Of a stretch of 64,000 nt of DNA, positions 42,710-52,131 are shown in pieces. The stretch comes from Paenibacillus tyrphae (GTDB lineage Bacteria; Bacillota; Bacilli; Paenibacillales; NBRC-103111): the NCBI RefSeq assembly GCF_024158745.1, contig NZ_JAMZAW010000024.1:1-64000 (forward strand), written 5' to 3'. Both the position numbers and the translations under genes were made by a program. Position 1 is the stretch's first letter. Every line of letters starts with the position of its first letter. Below the pieces are notes generated by a model, which saw only the letters and a list, made by a program, of their open reading frames with translations, made no database searches and was not told where the DNA came from.

Positions 42710-44318
42710 GCTCGTCTTCCTCCAATTGGCTCGGTAGTTTCAATACGATTCGGGTTCCGGCTCCTTTTTCGCTCGTCACTTCGATTTCCCCGCGGTTATC
42801 CCGCACCAGCTGGTAGCAGATCGACAGCCCGAGCCCGACGCCCCCGGCCTTTTTGGTGAAGAACGGCTCGAATATTTTCGGCAAATCGTCCGCATCGATC
42901 CCTTCCCCGGTATCCTCCACCTCTAGAATGACGAATGGCTGCCGCTCCTGCGCGGCGATGCGGAGCGTTCCGCCGCCCGGCATCGCGTCGATGGCGTTGC
43001 GGATCAGGTTGATCAGCACCTGCTTGATTTGCTGGGCATCCGCCCACACGTACGCGGAATCCGGCACATCGAGCTGTACGACAATGCGTCTTTCCTCGAA
43101 GAGATTATGAAAAAACAAAGCGACGGCCCGTACCGGCTCCTCCAGCTTGAACAGCGTTTTCTCGGGTGGCTTCTCGCGGGCGAAGTCCAGCAGCTCCGTC
43201 ACGATCCGGTTCAGCCGCATCACTTCCTCGGTGACGTGCATCGTGAAAAATTCGCGGTACTCCTTGTTGTCGTACTTGAAGGGCAGCGCTTGGGAATACG
43301 ACAAAATCGAAGTGATCGGATTGCGGATTTCATGGGCGATGCCTGCGACCAATTGGCCGAGCGATTGCAGCCGATCCCGCCGAGCCAGTTCGTCCAGCGT
43401 CTTCTTGTAGGCGTCCAGCCGCTTCTTCAATTCCCGCTTGAGCGTGAAGTTCCACCATAGGATCAGCAGCAGAACGGCGGCCGTAATGACGAGTCCCGCC
43501 ACGACATAAGATAGCAGCTCCTTCAGCCGCGGAGCGGACGGATAAATATATTCGCCGAACCATTTTCGTTCGATTTTGGCATAGGTGCCGTTCGATTTCA
43601 ACTCGCGCAGCCCGTGGTTGATCTCGCCGAGCAGCGCTTCGTTCTTCTTGAGCACGACAAGGCCGTAGTCCGTCGGGGCGATCGGATCGCCGACCAGCTT
43701 CACCTGGTCCTGTTGGCGGTTTTTTTGCAGCACGTACTGGCCGGTAATCTGGTTGCCGATAAAGGCGTCCACTTGCCCGCCGAGCAGAAGCCGGATCGCT
43801 TCCTCCTGATTTTCCGCCGCGAGCACGGTGGCGTTCGGAATGCGCTGCATCGCTTCGCTGCTGATGTCGCCTTCCTGCACGGCGATTTTACGGTTCTGCA
43901 GGTCGGTCAGCGAATGGACGGAATACGAGTCCTTCCGTACGAAGATGCCCTGCGAGCTTGTAAAATACGGCTCGGAGAAGCGGTAGCTCTGAGCCCGCTC
44001 CTGACTGTACTTCATCCCTTGAATGGCATCCACCTTGCCGCTTTCCAGCGCTTTGATCGCTTCGCTCCAGGGCATCGGATAAAATTCGAACGAAATGCCG
44101 GTTTCGAGCGAGAGCGCATTCAACATATCGACGTTAAACCCCTGAAACGTGCCGTTGGCGACAAATTCGAACGGCGGAAAATTGTTGTCTCCGGCGACAC
44201 GCATCACCTTGCGCGGCTCCGAAGGAACGATATCGACTGCGGCGGCTCCGGGGAGCATGACGGATAGGAGCAGGACGGAGAGTATCGGAATAAAGGCAAT
44301 AAATCTGACAAGCTTCAT
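42702..44318 (-). CDS. Sensor histidine kinase with SBP_bac_3 sensor domain
   Basis: A 538-residue kinase. Signal peptide (1-27), a periplasmic-binding-protein type 3 domain (about 37-255), one transmembrane segment (about 268-290), HisKA with His329 in GIAHEIRNP, and a HATPase domain with NLIRNAID and DTGEGID plus GVGLGLSIC. The sensor is homologous in type to the importer's own binding protein, so the kinase probably binds the same class of amino acid directly and signals to the NtrC-type partner. A BvgS-like single binding domain, but in a simple kinase without phosphorelay. Confidence 0.93.
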   Translation of the reverse strand: MKLVRFIAFIPILSVLLLSVMLPGAAAVDIVPSEPRKVMRVAGDNNFPPFEFVANGTFQGFNVDMLNALSLETGISFEFYPMPWSEAIKALESGKVDAIQGMKYSQERAQSYRFSEPYFTSSQGIFVRKDSYSVHSLTDLQNRKIAVQEGDISSEAMQRIPNATVLAAENQEEAIRLLLGGQVDAFIGNQITGQYVLQKNRQQDQVKLVGDPIAPTDYGLVVLKKNEALLGEINHGLRELKSNGTYAKIERKWFGEYIYPSAPRLKELLSYVVAGLVITAAVLLLILWWNFTLKRELKKRLDAYKKTLDELARRDRLQSLGQLVAGIAHEIRNPITSILSYSQALPFKYDNKEYREFFTMHVTEEVMRLNRIVTELLDFAREKPPEKTLFKLEEPVRAVALFFHNLFEERRIVVQLDVPDSAYVWADAQQIKQVLINLIRNAIDAMPGGGTLRIAAQERQPFVILEVEDTGEGIDADDLPKIFEPFFTKKAGGVGLGLSICYQLVRDNRGEIEVTSEKGAGTRIVLKLPSQLEEDEHA

Positions 44319-44749
44319 AGATGTTCGATCCTTTCTGCCGAGAGGGGGTCAAAGTGCGGCGAATAAATGGCCGCTGCGCGAGCGGATCATTCTTCCGATC
44401 GCTCTTGTCCCCGGATTCTTAAATTGGATAACACCTTCAGCGGTTAGAATCCGGGGACAAAGGCGACCGCTTACGCTTCTCCAGAACGATTCCGCTCGCT
44501 CCGCTGTTATTCGCCGGGCTTTTACCTAGTATTATATCTCCAAAAGCGGTTCATCGATCAAGTTTCTTCATTTCGTCCACTGGATCTTTAATAATTCCAC
44601 TTTTGGAAGCGCTATGTTTTCCATACAATGGGATGCAAGGATGCGCTTTCATGGAATATGGAGCGTTTCCGAATCCTCTGAAGGGCGGAGGGGGATGCCC
44701 GGACTCGATGCCGGACAATCCGAAATTAATACCAAACGGGAGGAACACG
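44319..44749. other. 431-base divergent interval with large inverted repeat
   Basis: No gene is supported. The left part is filled by the inverted repeat at 44358-44515. The right part (44516-44749) should hold the GH85 promoter; no convincing -35/-10 pair was found. GGGAGG lies before the GH85 start. Confidence 0.6.
44358..44515. repeat. 158-bp imperfect inverted repeat (intergenic palindromic element)
   Basis: The two ends are GGCGAATAA (44358-44366) and TTATTCGCC (44507-44515). The centre has perfect 15-bp arms TTGTCCCCGGATTCT (44405-44419) and AGAATCCGGGGACAA (44446-44460). Between, the arms also match with gaps, for example GAGCGAGCGGA-like against TCCGCTCGCTC. It encodes nothing and has no T run. 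It resembles palindromic intergenic repeats that I recall being scattered through Paenibacillus chromosomes. Its role could be mRNA end protection or a non-autonomous mobile element. Confidence 0.7.
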
Positions 44750-47413
44750 ATGAAAAAACGATGGACCGGTCTTCTACTGTTCATGTTCTCATGCCTGGTG
44801 TTTGCCGCGGGCGCTCAAGCGGCGCAGCCGCACTCATCCTACTGGTTCCCGGAGGATCTGCTCCGTTGGACGCCGCAGGGTGACAAGGACGCGGAGTTCA
44901 ACCGCAGCACGATTGCTTTACAGGACCGCTTCACAGGATATCAGGTTAACAAGCAAGCTACGGTCGAGCCTAAAGTGGCAGCGCTTTCGGCGATGAACCG
45001 GCAAACCAGCGGCGTGCCGTCGCAAGGGTCGGAGAAGTTCGACGTGAATACGTTCGGCTATTGGGCTTACGTCGACAAACTCGTCTATTGGGGCGGATCG
45101 TCGGGCGAAGGCATCATCGTGCCGCCGAGCGCGGACGTGACGGATGCGGCCCATAAGAACGGCGTTCCGGTACTGGGCACCGTCTTTTTCCCGCCGAGCG
45201 TATACGGAGGCAAGTTCGAATGGGTAAAACAGACGATTCGGCAAAACCCGGACGGCACGTTCCCGGTAGCGGATAAGCTGCTCGAAGTGGCGAATTATTA
45301 CGGCTTCGACGGCTGGTTTATTAACCAGGAGACGGAAGGCGCTACGCCGGAAGATGCCGCGACGATGCAAAAGTTCCTCGCTTACCTGCAAGCGAAGAAG
45401 CCGGCAGGGATGCAGATCATGTGGTACGATTCGATGACATCCAGCGGATCGATCGATTGGCAGAACGCGCTGACGGACCGCAACCAAATGTTCCTGCAGC
45501 AGGGCAGCGAACGCCGCTCCGACAGCATGTTCCTGAATTTCTGGTGGCGATCGCTGGAGCCGTCCGCGAGCAAGGCCAAGAGCCTGGGCCGCAGCCCGTA
45601 CGAGCTGTTCACGGGCATCGATGTCGAAGCGAAGGGCTACGATACGAAAATTAGCTGGAACGCGATCTTTCCCGAGGGCAAGAAAGCGGTTACGTCGCTC
45701 GGCATTTATCGCCCGGACTGGGCATTCAACTCGTCGGAAAATCAAGAGCAATTTTACGCGAAGGAAAATAAATTCTGGGTCGGCCCGACCGGCAATCCGG
45801 CCAATACGTCCGGCACGGCGGATTGGAAGGGCATCGCGCACTATGTCGTAGAACAGTCGTCGGTGAACGACCTGCCGTTTACGACGAATTTCAATACGGG
45901 CAACGGGCAGCTGTTCGCCGTGAACGGGGAAGTCGTGCGGACGACGCCGTGGAATAACCGGAGCCTGCAGGATGTGCTGCCGACCTGGCGCTGGATTACG
46001 GAAAGCAAAGGGGAAGCGCTGAAGCCGAGCTTCGACTTCACGACCGCTTATTACGGCGGCAGCTCCTTGAAGCTGGCGGGAACGCTCAGCCCTCAGAACG
46101 CTACAAATCTTAAGCTGTACAAGACGGACCTGCTCGTAGAGCAGAACACGAAGCTGTCGTTTACCTTCAAGACGCAGACGAAGCACGCGGACTTGAAGGT
46201 GGGACTGTCGTTCGCCGATCAGCCTGATAAGTTCGTATTCCTCGACGCGGGCGGCCTGCATCCCGGAACGTGGGATACGCAGACGTTCAATCTGAATCCG
46301 TACCGCGGCAAGCGGATCGCCGCCATCTCTCTGTATGCGGACGCGAAGCAGACGATTTCGGACTTCTCGGTCAACATCGGGCAGCTTTCCGTCTATAACG
46401 CAAAAGACGATCCGAACCCGGTACCCGAGGTACGCGGCTTGAATGTGAAGGAAGCGGAGTTCAAGGACGGCATCTACAGTGATGCCCGGTTGGAATGGTC
46501 GGCGACGGACCGTCCGGTCCGCTATTTCGAGGTGTACCGGGTGAAGCCGGACGGCAGCAAAGAGCTGCTCGGCGTCACTCCGAACCGGGTGTACTACGTG
46601 CCGATGCTGCGCCGGATCGGACCGGAAGCGCAGACGAAGCTGGAAGTTGTCGCTCTCAGCGCAGACGGACGGCGCGGCAAAGCGGCGCAGACCGTGGTGA
46701 CCTGGCCGGCGTATCCGAAGCCGGTAGCGGCGTTCGCGGCGGATAAGACGCTCGTCGCGCCGGGACAGCCGGTGACGTTCATCGACCAATCGTCCGAGGT
46801 GACGGAGCAGCGGGTATGGTCGTTCCCGGGCGGAACGCCGTCCACAAGCACCGAGAAGCAGCCGGTCGTCACCTATGCCGTCGAAGGAACGTACAGTGTG
46901 ACGCTGACGGCGAAGAACTCGGTAGGCGATAGCACCGTGACCAAGGAAGCATTCATCACGGTGACCAAGGACGCTGCCGGCGGGGTGAAAAATCTCGCGC
47001 TGAACAAGCAGGCGACGGCGGACGGCGCTTGCGGACCGAACGAAGCGGCGGCCTACGCCTTCGACGGCAAGGTGACGGGCAACAGCAAGTGGTGCGCGCT
47101 CGGCAGCGGGCCGCACTGGTTGTCTGTCGATCTGGGCGCGAGCTACACGATCAGCGAGTTTGTGGTGAAGCATGCGGAAGCGGGCGGTGAAGCGGCCGCG
47201 TTCAATACCCGCGACTTCCACATTCAAGTGAGCAACGACGGCAGTACTTGGAGCGACGTCGTTCAGGTTCAAGGCAATACGGCCGCGGAGAGCAAGCATC
47301 CGATCGCGCTGACGAAGGCGAGATACGTGAAGCTGACGATCGATAAAGCCACGCAAGGCGGCGATACGGCCGCTCGTATTTACGAGTTCGAAGTGAACGG
47401 ATTGGCAAAATAG
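44750..47413 (+). CDS. Secreted GH85 endo-beta-N-acetylglucosaminidase with PKD and F5/8C domains
   Basis: An 887-residue secreted enzyme. Signal peptide 1-25 (ends GAQAA). GH85 catalytic region about 30-400 with the essential N-x-E pair, Asn192 and Glu194, in DGWFINQETEG. A middle beta region (about 400-640) precedes a PKD-like domain (about 690-775, WSFPGGTP...YSVTLTAKN) and a C-terminal F5/8-type C (CBM32-like) carbohydrate-binding domain (about 780-887). GH85 enzymes cut the chitobiose core of N-glycans and release the glycan. I chose the ATG at 44750 after GGGAGG; upstream in-frame ATGs would bury the signal peptide. A YesM/YesN pair and an importer follow. Confidence 0.93.
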   Translation: MKKRWTGLLLFMFSCLVFAAGAQAAQPHSSYWFPEDLLRWTPQGDKDAEFNRSTIALQDRFTGYQVNKQATVEPKVAALSAMNRQTSGVPSQGSEKFDVNTFGYWAYVDKLVYWGGSSGEGIIVPPSADVTDAAHKNGVPVLGTVFFPPSVYGGKFEWVKQTIRQNPDGTFPVADKLLEVANYYGFDGWFINQETEGATPEDAATMQKFLAYLQAKKPAGMQIMWYDSMTSSGSIDWQNALTDRNQMFLQQGSERRSDSMFLNFWWRSLEPSASKAKSLGRSPYELFTGIDVEAKGYDTKISWNAIFPEGKKAVTSLGIYRPDWAFNSSENQEQFYAKENKFWVGPTGNPANTSGTADWKGIAHYVVEQSSVNDLPFTTNFNTGNGQLFAVNGEVVRTTPWNNRSLQDVLPTWRWITESKGEALKPSFDFTTAYYGGSSLKLAGTLSPQNATNLKLYKTDLLVEQNTKLSFTFKTQTKHADLKVGLSFADQPDKFVFLDAGGLHPGTWDTQTFNLNPYRGKRIAAISLYADAKQTISDFSVNIGQLSVYNAKDDPNPVPEVRGLNVKEAEFKDGIYSDARLEWSATDRPVRYFEVYRVKPDGSKELLGVTPNRVYYVPMLRRIGPEAQTKLEVVALSADGRRGKAAQTVVTWPAYPKPVAAFAADKTLVAPGQPVTFIDQSSEVTEQRVWSFPGGTPSTSTEKQPVVTYAVEGTYSVTLTAKNSVGDSTVTKEAFITVTKDAAGGVKNLALNKQATADGACGPNEAAAYAFDGKVTGNSKWCALGSGPHWLSVDLGASYTISEFVVKHAEAGGEAAAFNTRDFHIQVSNDGSTWSDVVQVQGNTAAESKHPIALTKARYVKLTIDKATQGGDTAARIYEFEVNGLAK

Positions 47414-47416
47414 CAC

Positions 47417-47468
47417 GGAGGCCGCTTGTCTCTCTTATCTGCGGATAAGGAGACAGGCGGTCTTTTTG
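47417..47468 (+). terminator. Intrinsic terminator after the GH85 gene
   Basis: A long stem, GGCCGCTTGTCTC with GAGACAGGCGGTC, and an inner CTTATC-TGCG-GATAAG, followed by TTTTTG. It separates GH85 from the two-component genes, which must have their own promoter. Confidence 0.9.
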
Positions 47469-47581
47469 CCCCTTTCCGAATACGACGCTGTCCGGAGCCG
47501 CGAAGGCCGAAAACGATATTACCGGACGGCCGCGAATACATATAGCTTACGGGAAAAATCGGATACAGAGGGAGGCGCAGC

Positions 47582-49435
47582 ATGGTTTCGGGGGTCCGAA
47601 CGTTTTACAAAAATCATATCGAGAAGAAGCTGTTCAACAAAATTTTGCTGCTGTATTCGCTCATTATCGTCGTCTCCTTGACGGCGCTCGCCGTTCTGAT
47701 TTACCGCAATGCCGCCGAGCAATCGACGCGCAAGGAGCTGGAAGCGGCGAAGCAGGTGCTGGAGCGGGCGACGCACGAAGTGGAGCGCAGGTATGAGGCC
47801 GGTCAGCAGATGGTGTTCCAATTGTACAAGGACGAACGGCTGCTTCGGGACGTGCTGTTTTTTCTCAACAACGATTTTTCCGATTATCTCCGTTACCGGT
47901 TGGATCGTTTTGCGGACAATGCCGGTTTTGTCGACAAAAACATGGATTCGTATTTCCAGTCACTAACTTTTGACCGGGAAATTCAGACGATCTGGCTGTA
48001 CAGCAGCGTCAAGGGCTTCCTGTACGCGTACCGCGGGCTGGAGGAACAGGGCTTCGTCTATCCGGGGCCGGAAAATCCTAAATATGCCGAGCCGATCCGC
48101 CGTATCCGCCAGACCAAGTCCTTTGCGCCGCCGCCATCGTTCGAGCCGGCAACGGACGGGGACCGCAATCGCATGTTTACGATGGCTAACGACATTAACG
48201 ATCCGATCACCTTGCAAAATCACGGTACCCTGCTTGTCGATTGGAAATGGACCGGCATGGACCGGATCGTGCAGAACGACCGGAGCGATTTCAAGGGGGA
48301 GCTGCTTCTGCTGACGGCGGACGGGACCGTGCTGTACGACTCCTCCCGGCGCTATACGGGGCAGAGCTACCCGTACATGCACGCCCTGCGGGACCAATCG
48401 GACCCGGTCGCGCTGGACGAGCCGGCCTATGTGCAGCTGAAGACGTTGAACCAAGGCGGCGTCGTGCTCGCCAGCATCGTGCCGGTAACGAAGGTAAGCG
48501 AAGGGCTTCAGGGGATGAAGCGAACGGTGATCGTAGGCACGGGCTTATGTGTGGCCGCCGCCGTGCTGCTGTCTTATTTGCTGATGATCAATTTCTCGCG
48601 CCGTACGCAGACGGTCATTCGCGCCATGCGCAAGCTGCAGGACGGGGATCTCTCGGTTCGCGTAACCGTGCAGAAGGAAGACGAGCTGTTCCACATCGCC
48701 ACCAGCTTCAACAAAATGTGCGAAACGCTGCAGGAGCACATCCAGCGGGTATACTTGTCCGAGATCAAGCAGCGGCAGGCGGAGCTGCTGGCGCTGCAGG
48801 CGCAGATCCAGCCCCATTTTCTGTATAACACGCTGGAGGCAATACGGCTTAAAGCGGTGATGGACGGCAACCGGGATGTCGGGGATATGATCTACAGCTT
48901 GGGAGCACTGTTCCAGAATCTGATCAAGCACGAGACGATGGTGACCGTTCAGGACGAGGTCCAGCTGTGCCGGTTATATTTGAACCTGCTGCGGGCCCGC
49001 TATCCGAACCGGTTCGACTATGAGATTGCGGTCGACGAAGCCGTGGGCCGCTGTGCGATTCTGAAGCTGACGCTCCAGCCGATCGTCGAAAACTGCATCC
49101 GCCATGCCTTCCACGGCGCCGCTCCGGACGGCCGGGAGCGGCGGATCGTCATCCGCGGCTGGGCCGAAGGCTCCGACGTCCGCATCACCGTTGCCGACAA
49201 CGGCTCGGGCATCGTGCCCGAACGGCTGGCGCAGCTTCAGCGAGATTTGGCGCATCCGCCTTCGCCGTCCGGTGCGTCCATCGGCCTGACGAACGTGAAC
49301 GAGCGGCTGAAGCACAGCTTCGGGGAAGCGTACGGCTTGCAGATCGACAGCCGTTCCGGCGAAGGGGCGACAGTGACCATAACGATTCCGGGAAGCGTAA
49401 GGGGGAACGAGTATGTATCGCGTATTTCTGGTTGA
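47582..49435 (+). CDS. yesM: Sensor histidine kinase, YesM family
   Basis: A 617-residue membrane kinase. Transmembrane segments at about 20-40 and 320-342 flank an extracytoplasmic sensor (about 45-315). HAMP follows (about 343-395), then the internal His kinase region with QIQPHFLYNTLEAIRLKA (phospho-acceptor His) and a HATPase domain containing PIVENCIRHAF and DNGSGI. Start ATG after GGGAGG. It overlaps the regulator gene by 23 bases. It likely senses a glycan or glycan-bound protein outside. Confidence 0.93.
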   Translation: MVSGVRTFYKNHIEKKLFNKILLLYSLIIVVSLTALAVLIYRNAAEQSTRKELEAAKQVLERATHEVERRYEAGQQMVFQLYKDERLLRDVLFFLNNDFSDYLRYRLDRFADNAGFVDKNMDSYFQSLTFDREIQTIWLYSSVKGFLYAYRGLEEQGFVYPGPENPKYAEPIRRIRQTKSFAPPPSFEPATDGDRNRMFTMANDINDPITLQNHGTLLVDWKWTGMDRIVQNDRSDFKGELLLLTADGTVLYDSSRRYTGQSYPYMHALRDQSDPVALDEPAYVQLKTLNQGGVVLASIVPVTKVSEGLQGMKRTVIVGTGLCVAAAVLLSYLLMINFSRRTQTVIRAMRKLQDGDLSVRVTVQKEDELFHIATSFNKMCETLQEHIQRVYLSEIKQRQAELLALQAQIQPHFLYNTLEAIRLKAVMDGNRDVGDMIYSLGALFQNLIKHETMVTVQDEVQLCRLYLNLLRARYPNRFDYEIAVDEAVGRCAILKLTLQPIVENCIRHAFHGAAPDGRERRIVIRGWAEGSDVRITVADNGSGIVPERLAQLQRDLAHPPSPSGASIGLTNVNERLKHSFGEAYGLQIDSRSGEGATVTITIPGSVRGNEYVSRISG

Positions 49436-51014
49436 CGACGAGCCGTTCATTATGGAGGGGCTCGCTTATTTGATCGACTGGGAGCGGCACGGGCTGCAGA
49501 TTGTCGGCAAGGCCGGGGACGGGGCGGAAGCGCTCGAAGCTTTGGCCGGCGAGCCGATCGATATTTTGATTACCGACATCCAGATGCCCCATATGAACGG
49601 CCTGGAGCTGATTCGCAGCGTAAGAGCGATGCAGCCCGACGTAAAATTCATTATTTTAAGCGGGTACAACGATTTCGACTATGTGAAAGAAGGCGTCACG
49701 CTCGGCATCGAAAATTATTTGCTGAAGCCGGTCAATACGGAAGAATTGATCCGGACGCTGACCGGCACCGTTGCCAAGATCGAGCAGTCCGTTTACAAGG
49801 AAGAGAGCATTAAGCGCCATCTGGAAATCATCCGCGACAATCTCCTGTACCGCTGGGTCACGGCGGCCATCGAGCCGGAGGAGCTGAGAAACCGCGAGGA
49901 GCTGCTCGGCATCCGGCTGGGCCTGCCGGGGTATGTCGTGGGCATCGTCAAGCTGTTATTCGATCAAGAGCAGGCGGAGACCGCCGAAGTGTCGTCCCGG
50001 GCGGAGACGATTGCCGCCGTAAGGACGTATTGCCAGCGGACGGCGCAGTCTTACGGCCCGGAGCAGGCCGTGTTCGCCGATCTCGAAGGCGATCTTGTGC
50101 TGCTCGCGGGGCTGAACGACGGCGATGCGGAGCGGACCGGCTTCGTCCGCTTCATGGCGGAGCTGCAAGCCGAAATCCGCGAGCGGTGGAGCCTGCCGCT
50201 GCTGGTGACGGTCGGCGAAGCGTCCAAGGGCGAGGCGTCCGCCCATCGCAGTTACCGCACCGCCAAGCGGATGCAGGACTACTATGTGCTCGCGCCGCAC
50301 GATGGGCCGCTTGTCTACGAAGCGCCTACTCTAACCGCAGCGGCGGAACCTGCGGCGCCTGCGCAGGCAGAGCTGGCCCATTTCTGCAAGCTGCTGTCGG
50401 CCGGGAAGAAGGATGAGGCGCTCGCTTGGGTTGGGGAAGCGTTCGCGCGTCTTCGGGAGACGGAGGGGCTTGCGCCGTCCGATGTCCAGAACACGGCGAT
50501 GGCCGTGCTTGCGGCCGCCGTTCATCATGCGAATCTGGTGCGGCAGGAGCACGAAGGCGGCATTGGCGATTACAAGCACTTGTTCTCGCAGGTCGTCAAG
50601 CCGCAGACGATGCAGGAGCTGGAGGAGCTGGTCGAGCGCTTCGTCGACCGTGTGCTTTTCGCGTCCGATGCGGCGGAGCGGGAGTACAGCCCCGTCATCC
50701 GGCAGGTGCTGCGCGAGGTCGAGCGCCGCTATGGGGATGAGCTGTCTTTGAAGACGCTAAGCCAGGCCTTTCATATGAACCCGGTTTATTTGGGCCAGCT
50801 TTTCCATAAGGAGACGGGAGAGACGTTCTCCGATTACGTGAACAAGTACCGGCTTGCCCAAGCGAAGGCGCTGCTCGTCGAATCGAATCTGAAAACGAGC
50901 GACATTTCTGTCCGGGTCGGGTATACGGATACGAGCTATTTTTACAAGCAGTTCCGCAAATATTACGGCTTCTCGCCGACGGAATACCGCAATTGGAGCA
51001 AGCTGGGAGACTGA
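49413..51014 (+). CDS. yesN: Response regulator with AraC DNA-binding domain, YesN family
   Basis: A 533-residue regulator. Receiver domain 1-120 with the phospho-Asp in ILITDIQMPHMNG, a long middle region (about 130-420) and an AraC-type helix-turn-helix pair at about 430-530 (QAFHMNPVYLGQLFHKETGE, then DISVRVGYTDTSYFYKQFRK). Partner of the YesM kinase it overlaps. It probably activates the importer starting at 51162, whose upstream 147-bp gap is the obvious target. Confidence 0.93.
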   Translation: MYRVFLVDDEPFIMEGLAYLIDWERHGLQIVGKAGDGAEALEALAGEPIDILITDIQMPHMNGLELIRSVRAMQPDVKFIILSGYNDFDYVKEGVTLGIENYLLKPVNTEELIRTLTGTVAKIEQSVYKEESIKRHLEIIRDNLLYRWVTAAIEPEELRNREELLGIRLGLPGYVVGIVKLLFDQEQAETAEVSSRAETIAAVRTYCQRTAQSYGPEQAVFADLEGDLVLLAGLNDGDAERTGFVRFMAELQAEIRERWSLPLLVTVGEASKGEASAHRSYRTAKRMQDYYVLAPHDGPLVYEAPTLTAAAEPAAPAQAELAHFCKLLSAGKKDEALAWVGEAFARLRETEGLAPSDVQNTAMAVLAAAVHHANLVRQEHEGGIGDYKHLFSQVVKPQTMQELEELVERFVDRVLFASDAAEREYSPVIRQVLREVERRYGDELSLKTLSQAFHMNPVYLGQLFHKETGETFSDYVNKYRLAQAKALLVESNLKTSDISVRVGYTDTSYFYKQFRKYYGFSPTEYRNWSKLGD

Positions 51015-51161
51015 TGAAAACGTTTCTTTAGTTTCTCCACCCGTTCTAAAGTTTCTTAACTTTCTGCCGCGCTCCGCATTGGGTAAAGTTAGAAAAGAAA
51101 GCGATGTATGCGTTTTCTGAAATGGAGCTTGCGGACGCAAAAGAACGGGGGTGAAAAGCTT

Positions 51162-52100
51162 GTGGGAACCATTGGACGTACACTCAAGAAGCTAAACCGC
51201 AACAAAACCTTTTTGCTCATGGTGCTGCCGGGAGCCCTCTATTTCCTGCTGTTCAGCTATTTGCCGATGCCGGGGGCGATCATTGCCTTCAAGGAATACC
51301 GCTTCGACCGGGACGGCTTTCTGGCGAGCATATGGCGGAGCAAGTGGACCGGCTTCAAAAACTTCGAATTTTTGTTTCAATCCGAAGACGCTTACATCAT
51401 CGTGCGCAATACGCTGCTGTACAATTTTGCGTTTATCGTGCTGGGCACGGTTTTATCGGTGATTATGGCCGTTATTTTGCATGAAATCGTCAACCGCCGG
51501 TGGGCGAAAATTTACCAGACCGGCATGTTCCTGCCTTACTTTTTGTCCTGGGTTATCGTCAGTTATTTCTTGTTCAGCTTCCTGAGCGTGGATCGCGGGG
51601 TGCTGAATCAGGCGTTGACGGCGCTCGGCATGGAGCGCGTCTCCTGGTATGCGGAGCCGGCCTACTGGCCTTACATTCTCGTATTTGTCAACCTGTGGAA
51701 GGGTGTCGGTTATTCCAGCGTCGTCTACCTGGCGGCCATCATCGGCATCGACAAGTCGTATTACGAAGCCGCGATGATCGACGGCGCAGGCAAATGGCAG
51801 CAAATTTGGAGCATTACCCTGCCCTTTATCCGGCCGATGATCATCATTCTGACGGTATTGGCGATTGGCGGCATTTTCCGCGCGGACTTCGGCTTGTTCT
51901 ATCAGGTGCCGCGCAATACGGGCGCGCTGTTCCCTGTGACCAACGTCATCGATACGTACGTATACCGGGGACTGAAGGTGACGGGCAATATCGGCATGAG
52001 CACGGCGGCCGGGCTGTATCAATCGGTGGTCGGACTCGTTCTGGTGCTGGTGACCAACGCCGTCGTGAAGCGGATCAACAAAGAGAACGCTTTATTTTAA
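51162..52100 (+). CDS. Carbohydrate ABC importer permease (LplB-like)
   Basis: A 312-residue permease with about six membrane segments and the EAA loop (YYEAAMIDGAGKWQQIWSIT) at about residue 205. GTG 51162 has GGGGGTG eight bases before it and gives a family-like start (TLKKLNRNKTFLLMVLPG). An ATG at 51108 in the same frame has only a weak site and adds an unusual tail. First gene of the second LplABC-type importer. Confidence 0.9.
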   Translation: MGTIGRTLKKLNRNKTFLLMVLPGALYFLLFSYLPMPGAIIAFKEYRFDRDGFLASIWRSKWTGFKNFEFLFQSEDAYIIVRNTLLYNFAFIVLGTVLSVIMAVILHEIVNRRWAKIYQTGMFLPYFLSWVIVSYFLFSFLSVDRGVLNQALTALGMERVSWYAEPAYWPYILVFVNLWKGVGYSSVVYLAAIIGIDKSYYEAAMIDGAGKWQQIWSITLPFIRPMIIILTVLAIGGIFRADFGLFYQVPRNTGALFPVTNVIDTYVYRGLKVTGNIGMSTAAGLYQSVVGLVLVLVTNAVVKRINKENALF

Positions 52101-52131
52101 ACACTCGACGAAAAGGAAGGGGGGAGTCGGC

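Noticed and set aside
44918..47416. 832-codon open frame on the minus strand
   Set aside because: Antisense to the well-supported GH85 gene; composition is shadow-like and no family was recognised.
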